The position numbers and the translations under genes were made by a program. A stretch of DNA of 64,000 nucleotides, from assembly GCA_046328525.1 (NCBI GenBank), contig JAXLWK010000006.1:62001-126000 (forward strand), written 5' to 3'. Shown here in pieces: positions 49,518 to 56,930 of the stretch. The DNA comes from JBDHWG01 sp046328525 (GTDB taxonomy: Bacteria > Chloroflexota > Anaerolineae > Epilineales > JAHCIE01). A model generated the notes under the pieces. It saw nothing but the letters and a program-made list of their open reading frames with translations. It did not search any database and was not told where the DNA came from. Every line of letters starts with the position of its first letter. The stretch's first letter is position 1.

Positions 49518-50492
49518 TTACTCTTCAGGGTCGCGCCCCGGCTCGTCCCTCAGCCGCCATCGGACGCCGACCGGGTAGCCGATCATCTTGGCGATGTCGC
49601 CGGTGACGCGAATGAGCGGGATCCAGGCCCCCGCCTGGGCTTTGCGGCCCACCGGCCAGCCCCGCGTCATCGAGCGCAGCCGGTGCACCGGCCGCCAGAT
49701 CATCGCCGCCAGGCCGAGGGGCAGGAGCGCCCACCACAGCGGATTGCGCCGGCCGAGCAGGAGCAACGTCGGCAGCAGCCCCAGGTAGGTCGCGTAGCGA
49801 ATCGCGTGCCGGCGCGGCCACAGGTTGGCCTTCCCGTCGCCCCGCGCATAGACATAGTACTGGCGCGCGAAGGCGCGCAGCGTGGGACGGGGGCGGAAGT
49901 GGGCCAGGGCCGCCGGCGCCCAGGCGAAATTGCCGAAGCGCTCGCGCAGCGCCAGGTCGAACACCACGTCCTCGCAGTAGTCCAGCCACTCCGGATAGCC
50001 GCCGACCGCCGACCAGGCCGACTTGCGGAAGGCCGCCGAGCGGCTGGAGGGGATGAAAGTGTCGAGACGCACGTCGTCCACGGAGGGCAGAGTCGTCGCG
50101 CCGAGGGCCGTCTCGAAGACGGTCTGCGGGTCGGGGACGAAAAAGCCGCTGACCCACTGGACGTTGGGGTCGGCGAAGGGGGCGATCATGGCTTCGAGCC
50201 ACCACGGGTCGAGCCAGACGCCCGCGTCCGTCGAGGCGATGATGGCGTGGCTCGCCTGACGCACGGCGCGGTTGCGGCCGGCCGAGATGTTCGCGCCCGG
50301 CGCGCTGTAGATGCGCAGGGGCCACGGCGCGCGGCGAGCGAACTCGCGCAGCACCGTGACCGTCCCGTCGAGGGAGCCGCCGTCGGTGACGACGACCTCG
50401 TCCGGGGGGCGCGTCTGCGCCAGCAGCGAGTCGAGCAGCCGCTCCACCGACGCCGCTTCGTTTTTGACTGTGCAAATGACTGTGACGTGCAT
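49518..50492 (-). CDS. Family 2 glycosyltransferase with C-terminal membrane helices
   Basis: A 324-residue GT2 enzyme starting MHVTVICTVKNEAASVERLL. VTDGGSLDGT and ASTDAGVWLDP are nucleotide and metal motifs, and EDVVFDLALRERFG holds the general base. Two hydrophobic helices near 240-275 would anchor it. The -10 box of its promoter (50512-50517) covers the ATG at 50513, so that codon cannot be the start; 50501 or 50492 must be used, giving a leader of only 4-13 bases. It is first of the EPS operon. Confidence 0.88.
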   Translation of the reverse strand: MHVTVICTVKNEAASVERLLDSLLAQTRPPDEVVVTDGGSLDGTVTVLREFARRAPWPLRIYSAPGANISAGRNRAVRQASHAIIASTDAGVWLDPWWLEAMIAPFADPNVQWVSGFFVPDPQTVFETALGATTLPSVDDVRLDTFIPSSRSAAFRKSAWSAVGGYPEWLDYCEDVVFDLALRERFGNFAWAPAALAHFRPRPTLRAFARQYYVYARGDGKANLWPRRHAIRYATYLGLLPTLLLLGRRNPLWWALLPLGLAAMIWRPVHRLRSMTRGWPVGRKAQAGAWIPLIRVTGDIAKMIGYPVGVRWRLRDEPGRDPEE

Positions 50493-50511
50493 TGTGTCCA
50501 TCCGAGAGTTC

Positions 50512-50540
50512 ATTATAGAGAAGGTGACGCCGTGCGGCAA
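50512..50540 (-). promoter_or_regulatory. Promoter of the EPS operon
   Basis: Minus strand TTGCCG (50535-50540), 17 bases, TATAAT (50512-50517). Transcription should begin near 50505, almost at the start codon. Confidence 0.75.
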
Positions 50541-50628
50541 ATACACGCTCAGGGTTAGACTGTCGGCCCCAAACGGCCTATAATGTCGAGACGAATGACG
50601 CCCGGCGAAACTGAATGGATGACGCGCG

Positions 50629-51225
50629 ATGATCGCCTCCCTCGAGGGTACTCTCCTGGCGCAAGATGATAGCAGCGTCGTGGTCGGCGTTGGTGGCGTT
50701 GGCCTCCGCGTTCGCGTGCCGACGACCGTCCTCGACCGCAGCGGGCCAATTGGCAGCCCGATTCGCCTGTCCACGCACCTGCACGTGCGCGAGAACGAGC
50801 TGGCCCTGTACGGCTTCGTGTCGGAGGCGGAGCGCGAGCTGTTCGAGCAGCTGCTGACGGTCAAGGGCGTCGGGCCGCGCATGGCCCTCGCTGTCCTGTC
50901 GCGCATCAACCCGGACACCCTGCGCGCGGCGATTGCCAGCGGCCAGGTAGACGTGCTGACCCAGGTGCCCGGCGTCGGGCGGCGCACGGCGCAGCAGATG
51001 GTGGTGGACCTGAAGGGCAAGCTCGATCTGAGCGCCGTCGGCGGGGGCGTCTCGCCGACCGCCGGCTTCAGCTTCGCCGACGCCGAGGTGATCGAGGCGC
51101 TCACGGGCCTGGGGTATAGCGTCGCCGAGGCGCAGGCCGCCCTGCGCGCCCTGCCCACCGACGAGCCGCTTACGACCGAGGAGAAGGTCTTCCTCGCCCT
51201 GCAATCCTTTGGAGCGCCGCGATGA
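50629..51225 (+). CDS. ruvA: Holliday junction branch migration protein RuvA
   Basis: A 198-residue protein with the three RuvA domains. The OB-fold (1-63) starts MIASLEGTLLAQDDSSVVVGVGGVGLRV. Two helix-hairpin-helix motifs (LLTVKGVGPRMALAVLS and LTQVPGVGRRTAQQMVVDLKGKL) bind junction DNA. The C-terminal domain (about 150-198; ADAEVIEALTGLGYSVAEAQAAL) contacts RuvB. No ruvB or ruvC is adjacent. A TATAAT at 50579-50584 with a poor -35 lies upstream. The stop overlaps the next gene as ATGA. Confidence 0.95.
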   Translation: MIASLEGTLLAQDDSSVVVGVGGVGLRVRVPTTVLDRSGPIGSPIRLSTHLHVRENELALYGFVSEAERELFEQLLTVKGVGPRMALAVLSRINPDTLRAAIASGQVDVLTQVPGVGRRTAQQMVVDLKGKLDLSAVGGGVSPTAGFSFADAEVIEALTGLGYSVAEAQAALRALPTDEPLTTEEKVFLALQSFGAPR

Positions 51226-52907
51226 GCGCCCTCTCGGCGCGGCTGGGGCGTTCCCTCAGCCTTCTGGCGCTGGCGCTCTTCCTCCTGGCCGCGCCCGCCG
51301 TGGCCGACGCCGTCCGGCCCAGGGACCTGTACGCCGGCCCAGACGCGCTGACCGTCTACCCCATGCCGGCGGTCAGTGGTGACGTGGTGAGCGTGCGCGT
51401 CACGGCCCACAACGGCAGCCGCAGGCCGCTGATGAACGTTCCGGCGGCGGTGTTCCGGCGCGACGGCGACAAGGACATTCAGATCGCCCGCGTCACGATC
51501 AACTACATCCCGCCCGGCGGCCAGGGCAGCGCCACGGCCGAATGGGTGTGGGATACGAAGGGCCTTGTCGGGCCGCAGCCCCTCGTCGTCCACGTTGACC
51601 CGGACAACGCCATCGGCGACGGCGACGAGAACGCCGCCGACAACGTCGCCGCCAGTAGCATCTCGCTCGACCCGCCCTCCCCCGGCGTAGCGCCCCACTG
51701 GGCGGCGGTGGACACGGCGTGCTGCACACTCCACTACATCACCGGCTCCGCCGCCGAACGCGACCTGGCCTCGCTCATGTCAGAGACCGACGCCTCGGTG
51801 GCGTCCGTCCAGCAGACGCTCAACATCGCCACGGCCCCGCGCTTGCAGATCTACCTCGTCCCGCGTACCCTCGGCCAGGGCGGCTTCACCGCCGGCCACA
51901 TCGTGCTGTCGTACCTCGACCGCCAGTACGCCGTCGGGTTCGCGCCCATCGTGATCCGCCACGAGGCGACCCACGCCCTTCAGAGCGCGTGGACGCCGGG
52001 CGAGTCGCCGCTGATGCTTTCGGAGGGGCTGGCGGTCTGGGTGGCGGGCGGCCACTTCAAGGCGGAGCCAATCCGCGAGCGCGCCGCCGCGCTCCTGGCC
52101 CTCGACCGCTATCTGCCCCTCGACCAGCTCGTCGAGAACTTCTACGACAAGCAGCACGAGACGGGCTATCTCGAAGCCGCCGGGCTGATCCAGTACCTTG
52201 TGGAGACGCACGGGCAGGACCGGCTCAAGACGCTGTTCAGCAACTTGCAGCGGCGGCGCGGTGACCGCGACAAGCAGGTGCTGGAACATGGCTTCCAGGC
52301 GGCCTACGGCCAGTCCATCGCCGACATAGACGCCGACTACCGCGCCTGGCTCGCCGCGACGCCGCCGAACCCAACGCAGACGCGCGACCTGACCAACACC
52401 GCGCGGCTGTTCGACCTGATGCGAAGCTATCAGCAGACGCTCGATCCGACGGCGTACTTCCGCACGCCGTGGATGCCCCCGATTGAGGAAGCCGAGCGCC
52501 GCGGCCTTGTCGCCGACTACCTCCGCCACCCCCGCAGCGACGTCAACCAGGCGCTCGAGGCGCTGTTCCTGCGCGCCGCCGACGAACAGGCGGCGGAAGA
52601 CTACGACGGCATGGAGCATACCCTCGATGTGGTGGACGGCATTCTCGCCGCCCACGCCAGCGCGCCCGACCGTGATTGGACGGACGCCTTCGCCGACCCC
52701 CTCGCCGCCGCTTACCTGGATGCCGTTCGCGCGCTCCAGGAAGCCGGATTTGAACCCCAACGCATCCTGATGGACACCGGTAGCGCCCAGGTTTGGGCAA
52801 CGCGCCCGAATGCGGCATCGCTGTACCGCCTGACGATGACGCAGGAAAGCGACGGCTGGCATCTTCTGGAGTGGGTAACGAAGGAGGACGTATGGCTCCC
52901 CGGGTAA
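51222..52907 (+). CDS. Exported gluzincin metallopeptidase with CARDB-like domain
   Basis: A 561-residue secreted protein. A signal peptide (about 1-30, LLALALFLLAAPAVADA) is followed by a CARDB/immunoglobulin-like domain (about 45-150; VSVRVTAHNGSRRPLMNVPAAVF ... DNAADNVA). The peptidase domain has HEATH (247-251) and the third ligand Glu268 in LSEGLAVW, the gluzincin pattern of the peptidase MA-like group. The remaining ~200 residues are helical. The start overlaps ruvA by 4 bases and the end overlaps the CBS gene by 16, so three unrelated-looking genes form one unit. The target is unknown. Confidence 0.85.
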   Translation: MSALSARLGRSLSLLALALFLLAAPAVADAVRPRDLYAGPDALTVYPMPAVSGDVVSVRVTAHNGSRRPLMNVPAAVFRRDGDKDIQIARVTINYIPPGGQGSATAEWVWDTKGLVGPQPLVVHVDPDNAIGDGDENAADNVAASSISLDPPSPGVAPHWAAVDTACCTLHYITGSAAERDLASLMSETDASVASVQQTLNIATAPRLQIYLVPRTLGQGGFTAGHIVLSYLDRQYAVGFAPIVIRHEATHALQSAWTPGESPLMLSEGLAVWVAGGHFKAEPIRERAAALLALDRYLPLDQLVENFYDKQHETGYLEAAGLIQYLVETHGQDRLKTLFSNLQRRRGDRDKQVLEHGFQAAYGQSIADIDADYRAWLAATPPNPTQTRDLTNTARLFDLMRSYQQTLDPTAYFRTPWMPPIEEAERRGLVADYLRHPRSDVNQALEALFLRAADEQAAEDYDGMEHTLDVVDGILAAHASAPDRDWTDAFADPLAAAYLDAVRALQEAGFEPQRILMDTGSAQVWATRPNAASLYRLTMTQESDGWHLLEWVTKEDVWLPG

Positions 52908-53347
52908 GAGACTGGATGACTCGCTTCCCCATCACGGTCAACCGCCGCGTCTCGCTGCTGGAAGCGCGCGAGCTTATGGACGAAGAGCAGGTGCGCCGCC
53001 TCCTGGTGACGGACGACGACGATGCGCTGCTCGGCGTGGTCACGTCGGGCGACGTGCGCGAGATGTGGCCCTCGCCCGTCTCCAGCCTGTCGTTCTTCGA
53101 GCGCCGTGACGCCCTCGACGATATTCCCATCGAGGAGGTCATGCACCAGGAGCCGATTACGATCCACCCGGATGCGACGATTCAGGAGGCGGCCGACCTG
53201 ATGTTCCAGAACAAGATCGGCGGCCTGCCAGTGGTCGAAAGCGGCGAGCTGGTGGGCGTCATTACACAGTCGGACCTGCTGCGGGGATTGGTGCGCATGC
53301 TGGACGAGATGGAGAAGAACAGCTCGCGCACCCCTGCTGCGCCCTAG
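52892..53347 (+). CDS. CBS-domain pair protein
   Basis: A 151-residue protein made of two CBS motifs (about 5-60 and 78-135): MTRFPITVNRRVSLLEARELM ... VTSGDV, and MHQEPITIHPDATIQEAADLM ... ITQSDLL. Such pairs bind adenosyl nucleotides and act as energy sensors for partner proteins. GGAGG 5 bases before the ATG at 52892 fixes the start; the longer frame upstream is unsupported. The partner is not evident. Confidence 0.93.
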   Translation: MAPRVRDWMTRFPITVNRRVSLLEARELMDEEQVRRLLVTDDDDALLGVVTSGDVREMWPSPVSSLSFFERRDALDDIPIEEVMHQEPITIHPDATIQEAADLMFQNKIGGLPVVESGELVGVITQSDLLRGLVRMLDEMEKNSSRTPAAP

Positions 53348-53377
53348 ATGGCGAGTTCACTTTTACGAGGAGACACC

Positions 53378-53632
53378 GTGATCCGCTGGACCCAGCGCGC
53401 CGAGAAGGCGCTCGACGACTTCCTTGCCCTCGTTCCGGACGATTCGCGCGCCAGCATGCGCGAGGCGGGCCGCCGCGCTGCCGTCACCGAAGCGCGCCAG
53501 GCCGGCGTGGATGTTGTGGATGTTGACCAGGTCGTCCTCGGCCTCGTCAACGTCACGCCCGCCGCGCTGCGCCCGAATCTGCGCGTCGTGATGGAGCAGG
53601 CGGGCCTCAACGTGGCCGCCTACCGCTTCTAG
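53378..53632 (+). CDS. Stand-alone PCP-reductase-like small domain
   Basis: An 84-residue protein starting at GTG (53378) with GAGGAGA just upstream; an ATG at 53348 would add ten poor residues. IRWTQRAEKALDDFLALVPDDSRASMREAGRRAAVTEARQAGVDVVDVDQVV fits the PCP_red domain pattern known from the C-terminus of protochlorophyllide reductase subunit B, where it helps to bind substrate. No chlorophyll genes are here, so this is probably a free-standing relative of unknown role. It closely follows the CBS gene. Confidence 0.7.
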   Translation: MIRWTQRAEKALDDFLALVPDDSRASMREAGRRAAVTEARQAGVDVVDVDQVVLGLVNVTPAALRPNLRVVMEQAGLNVAAYRF

Positions 53633-53642
53633 CGACGAAACA

Positions 53643-53669
53643 GGCCTGGCGGAACACACCCGCCAGGCC
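53643..53669. terminator. Bidirectional terminator-like hairpin
   Basis: GGCCTGGCGG and CCGCCAGGCC around a 7-base loop, between convergent genes. On the minus strand it is followed by TGTTTCG; on the plus strand by CCTCTCC. Confidence 0.6.
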
Positions 53670-53675
53670 CCTCTC

Positions 53676-54080
53676 CTACGGCCGGCGCGGGACGTACCAC
53701 GCCCGCTCCATCTTCTCCATGCCGATGTGGGGGTAGTACTCCATCGCGGCGGGCGCCGACACGAGCAGGAGCATCACCTCCTCGCCGATCAGCGCCTGCA
53801 TGCGCGCGATCAGCTCGCGCCCAATCCCCTGCCGCTGATACTCCGTGTCCACCGCCAGGTCCGATACATAGCAGCAGAAGCTCCAGTCGGTGAGGGCGCG
53901 GGCGATGCCGACGAGCCGCTCGCCGTCCCACGTCGTCAGGGTCAGGTTAGCGTGGTCGAGCATGCGCTGGAGGCGCGCAGCGTCGTGGATGGGCCGCCGC
54001 TCCGCCAGCCCGCTGGCATACAGAATCCCCTCGAACTGCTCGCGGGTGATCGGGACGTTGACACGATAAGAAAGAGACAA
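53676..54080 (-). CDS. GNAT-family N-acetyltransferase
   Basis: A 134-residue acetyltransferase. Motif A is VSDLAVDTEYQRQGIGRELIARM, with the Q/RxxGxG/A acetyl-CoA loop, preceded by the VGIARALTDWSFCCY strands. Translation appears to start at TTG (54080) after AGGAG; the next in-frame ATG would remove the first strand. The substrate is unknown. It is separate from the nuclease/PIN pair beyond it. Confidence 0.85.
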   Translation of the reverse strand: MSLSYRVNVPITREQFEGILYASGLAERRPIHDAARLQRMLDHANLTLTTWDGERLVGIARALTDWSFCCYVSDLAVDTEYQRQGIGRELIARMQALIGEEVMLLLVSAPAAMEYYPHIGMEKMERAWYVPRRP

Positions 54081-54147
54081 TGGGCTTCGCTCCTATTGAC
54101 TGTCCCAGACGTATCCAGTTTCTCGCTACGGTCTTTCGATACTTCCG

Positions 54148-54759
54148 TCATCCGGCGCTCAAGTGATGCCGGATGTAGTTGTATCCGTCCTCGAAGCTGA
54201 ATAGCATCCTGCAGTTCCTGCTCGCCAGGCTTGCAACGATATCCGGGTCATCGAAGTCACGACTGTTCCGGTTGATGAAGCAACTATCGGCATTGTCCGT
54301 CAGCGATAAGTGGCTGATGACCGAGGCGTAGACGATGGCGTCCTGAGGTTGAAACTTGTATCTATCTCGAAAGTCGGTTGCGTTCAGGACAATAGTGGCT
54401 TCGAGGGGAATCGTGCTGGCAACCGCGAGAATTTGCCTCAAGGCATCTACCAGCCGGCGGTCTTCCTCCTGAAGACTTCTCGCAAGCAGGCCCGTCATGC
54501 TTTGGAAAGCGTCCATCTCCTGACGGTAGGGCCTGGATCGGCCGAGCTGACGCAACTCAGCCGCCAGATCATTCGCGATCTGAGTCCGCCGCTGGGCGCG
54601 ACGAATGAGAGTTTCGTATGATTCGGCAATACAAAAGGCTGGAAGCGCAAGATTTGCGCCTCCAGTCGTGCACAAAGCGAGGATACCTTCACAACTCGTG
54701 TGCTGTTCCTGCAGCAGAGCAAGCTCTAACACGAAGTTGGTCTCAACATATACGTTCAT
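54148..54759 (-). CDS. PIN-like domain protein
   Basis: A 203-residue protein. MNVYVETNFVLELAL is a PIN-type first strand with Glu6 in place of the usual Asp (VETN instead of LDTN). PQDAIVYASVISHL and FINRNSRDFDDPDI supply the later acidic residues of the fold. PIN proteins are metal-dependent RNases, many of them toxins. The base composition is clearly less GC-rich than that of the neighbours. It begins 10 bases after the nuclease-like gene, so they form a pair. Whether the changed first acidic residue permits cleavage is unknown. Confidence 0.78.
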   Translation of the reverse strand: MNVYVETNFVLELALLQEQHTSCEGILALCTTGGANLALPAFCIAESYETLIRRAQRRTQIANDLAAELRQLGRSRPYRQEMDAFQSMTGLLARSLQEEDRRLVDALRQILAVASTIPLEATIVLNATDFRDRYKFQPQDAIVYASVISHLSLTDNADSCFINRNSRDFDDPDIVASLASRNCRMLFSFEDGYNYIRHHLSAG

Positions 54760-54769
54760 ACGAACATGC

Positions 54770-55225
54770 TTACCCGAGCGTTGCGACAGCCACGCTTCCG
54801 CCCCTCAGGGCTTCCAGTAGCCCGGACTCTTCTAGAAATCTGTGCGCGTCGTCTGAAAGGTTCGCAGGCCCCGCATCCTGTAGTAGCTCATTCAACCATG
54901 AAGCGACAATCAGCCCGAAGCTCTGGCCGCTCAGGTTTTCCGGACTTACCTGCGCCCTTTCGTAGTATGGCCGAAAGAACGGCGTTGCGTCAACTTCATA
55001 CATGGGCGCGACAAGCTCAGGTGACGTTCCACTGTTCTTCCAAAGGTAGAGACGATTGGGCATAGCTAACAGCAGAAACGGGGCATTGGGCAGCATGCCG
55101 TGAGCCAGGATGTTGCGCCGCATCTGGGTGGCCCAGTTGCGGGATGTATCTAGCTTGCTCTTCGTCTCGACAACAAGCGTAATCTGCCCGTCGGGATCGT
55201 ACACGACAAAATCAGCTGGCAGCAT
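54770..55225 (-). CDS. PD-(D/E)XK nuclease-like protein
   Basis: A 151-residue protein. LPADFVVYDPDGQITLVVETKSK has the arrangement D5 ... E20-x-K22 typical of PD-(D/E)XK nucleases, and resembles the N-terminal segment of type I restriction R subunits. After a middle part (HGMLPNAPFLLLAMPNRLYLWK) comes a helical C-terminus. AGGAG precedes the ATG at 55225, only 3 bases beyond the ABC ATPase stop. It is followed by the PIN gene. It could be a DNA- or RNA-directed partner or regulator of the PIN protein. It shares the lower GC content. Confidence 0.72.
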   Translation of the reverse strand: MLPADFVVYDPDGQITLVVETKSKLDTSRNWATQMRRNILAHGMLPNAPFLLLAMPNRLYLWKNSGTSPELVAPMYEVDATPFFRPYYERAQVSPENLSGQSFGLIVASWLNELLQDAGPANLSDDAHRFLEESGLLEALRGGSVAVATLG

Positions 55226-55228
55226 CCC

Positions 55229-56827
55229 TTACACTCCTGGCGCCGGGTTCGGCGGCGGGTCGGTGGCGGCGGGGGCGGCGGTGGGGGCGGCGGCCGAGGT
55301 CAGGCCCGCCATCAGCGCGCCCAGGCGCTCGCGCGTCGCTTCCTTCGCCGACAGGGTGGCGATGATCCCGCCGTGGTACATCACCGCGATGCGGTCCGAC
55401 AAGGCCATGATCTCGTCTAGCTCCGCCGACACGAGCAGTACGGCCGCGCCGCCGTCGCGCGCCTGGACGATGCGGTTGTGGATGAACTCGATGGAGCCGA
55501 CGTCAATGCCCCGCGTCGGTTGCGCCGCGATGAGCAGCTTGATGGGGCGGCCGAACTCCCGCGCCACGACGACCTTCTGCTGATTGCCGCCGGACAGGCT
55601 GCCGACCGGCGTGTACACGCTGGGCGTGCGGATGTCGAACTCCTCGACCAGCCGCGTCGCCTCCGCGTCCACCGCGTGGGCGTGGGTTACCAGCCCCGAC
55701 GCGAACGGCGACATATAGTACGTGTCCAGGACGAGGTTGTCAGCGATGGTGTAGCTCAGCACGACGCCGTACTTGTGGCGGTCCTCGGGGATGTGGGCCG
55801 TGCCTTTCTCGGTCACAACGCGCGGCGGGCGATTGGTCACGTTCTCGTCAAGGATCGTCACCGTGCCGCCCTCCGATGTGCGCAGGCCGGTGATGGCCTC
55901 GACAAGCTCGGTCTGGCCGTTGCCCTGCACGCCGGCCACGCCCAGAATCTCGCCGGCGTGGACCTGGAGCGACGCGCCGTTCACGGCCACCGCGCCCCGG
56001 TCGTCCTTGACCTTGAGATTGTCCACGGTCAGCACCGCGCCGGCCGGGCTTGCCTCCCCCTTCGCCACCTGGAGCACGACCTCGCGCCCGACCATCATCT
56101 CCGCCAGGTGCTCGCGCGTCGTCTCCGACGGCAGCACCGTGCCGATCATCTGGCCGCGCCGCATTACGGAGATGCGGTTGGCGACCTCGAACACCTCGCG
56201 CAGCTTGTGGGTAATGAAGATGATGGACTTGCCCTGAGCGACGAGGGCGCGCATGATGACGAACAGCTCGTCGGCCTCCTGGGGCGTGAGCACCGCCGTC
56301 GGCTCATCCAGGATGAGGATGTCCGCGCCGCGATAGAGCACCTTGACGATCTCGACGCGCTGCTGCGCGCCGACCGGCAGATCGGAGATCGTCGCGTGGG
56401 GGTCCACGCTCAACCCGTACTGCTCCGAGAGCTTGCGCACCTTCTCGGCCTCGCTCCCCGTATTCAGGGGCGCGAAGCGGCCGAGCCACTTCCAGCGGCT
56501 CTTGACGGTCTCGTCGCCGAGGACGATGTTCTCGGTGACGGTGAGCGGCTCGACGAGCATGAAATGCTGGTGCACCATGCCGATGCCGTGGTCAATCGCG
56601 TCGTGGGGGCTGTGCATGGCGATGGGCTTGCCGTTGACCAGGATGTCGCCCGACGTCGGCTGGTACAGCCCGTAGAAGATGTTCATGAGGGTGCTCTTGC
56701 CCGCGCCGTTCTCGCCGAGCAAGGCGTGGATCTCGCCCTTCTCCAGCGTAAACGACACGTCATCGTTTGCCAGGACACCCGGGAAGCGCTTGGTGATGTT
56801 GCGGGCTTCGAGCACGGGAACGCTCAT
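55229..56827 (-). CDS. Nucleoside/sugar-type ABC transporter ATPase (two ABC domains)
   Basis: A 532-residue tandem ATPase of the carbohydrate uptake-2/nucleoside class (YufO/NupO-like). Domain 1 has Walker A GENGAGKS (38-45) and Walker B ILILDEPTAVL. Domain 2 has the usual degenerate GVQGNGQTE loop and an LSGGNQQK signature. The C-terminal ~25 residues are Ala/Pro/Thr. Relatives import nucleosides with two permeases encoded downstream and a BMP lipoprotein; here the downstream genes are the nuclease/PIN pair. AAGGAGAG precedes the ATG. A consensus promoter lies at 56860-56887. Confidence 0.92.
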   Translation of the reverse strand: MSVPVLEARNITKRFPGVLANDDVSFTLEKGEIHALLGENGAGKSTLMNIFYGLYQPTSGDILVNGKPIAMHSPHDAIDHGIGMVHQHFMLVEPLTVTENIVLGDETVKSRWKWLGRFAPLNTGSEAEKVRKLSEQYGLSVDPHATISDLPVGAQQRVEIVKVLYRGADILILDEPTAVLTPQEADELFVIMRALVAQGKSIIFITHKLREVFEVANRISVMRRGQMIGTVLPSETTREHLAEMMVGREVVLQVAKGEASPAGAVLTVDNLKVKDDRGAVAVNGASLQVHAGEILGVAGVQGNGQTELVEAITGLRTSEGGTVTILDENVTNRPPRVVTEKGTAHIPEDRHKYGVVLSYTIADNLVLDTYYMSPFASGLVTHAHAVDAEATRLVEEFDIRTPSVYTPVGSLSGGNQQKVVVAREFGRPIKLLIAAQPTRGIDVGSIEFIHNRIVQARDGGAAVLLVSAELDEIMALSDRIAVMYHGGIIATLSAKEATRERLGALMAGLTSAAAPTAAPAATDPPPNPAPGV

Positions 56828-56859
56828 ACACTCTCCTTGTGGGACACAGCCGTCCTGCG

Positions 56860-56887
56860 ATTATAATGCAGCCGCGCCCGAAGTCAA
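56860..56887 (-). promoter_or_regulatory. Promoter of the ABC ATPase gene
   Basis: Minus strand TTGACT (56882-56887), 16 bases, TATAAT (56860-56865). It is back to back with the transglycosylase promoter. Confidence 0.75.
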
Positions 56888-56895
56888 AGCCCCTT

Positions 56896-56924
56896 TTGGC
56901 TGATGCCTGGCTCGCACCTATAAT
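56896..56924 (+). promoter_or_regulatory. Promoter giving a probably leaderless transcript
   Basis: TTGGCT (56896-56901), 17 bases, TATAAT (56919-56924). The ATG at 56931 lies 7 bases past the -10 box, at the expected first transcribed base. Confidence 0.7.
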
Positions 56925-56930
56925 TGAAGC

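Noticed and set aside
50493..51734. N-terminal extension of the GT2 frame across ruvA
   Set aside because: It runs antisense through ruvA and across the EPS promoter; the GT fold begins at MHVTVICTV.
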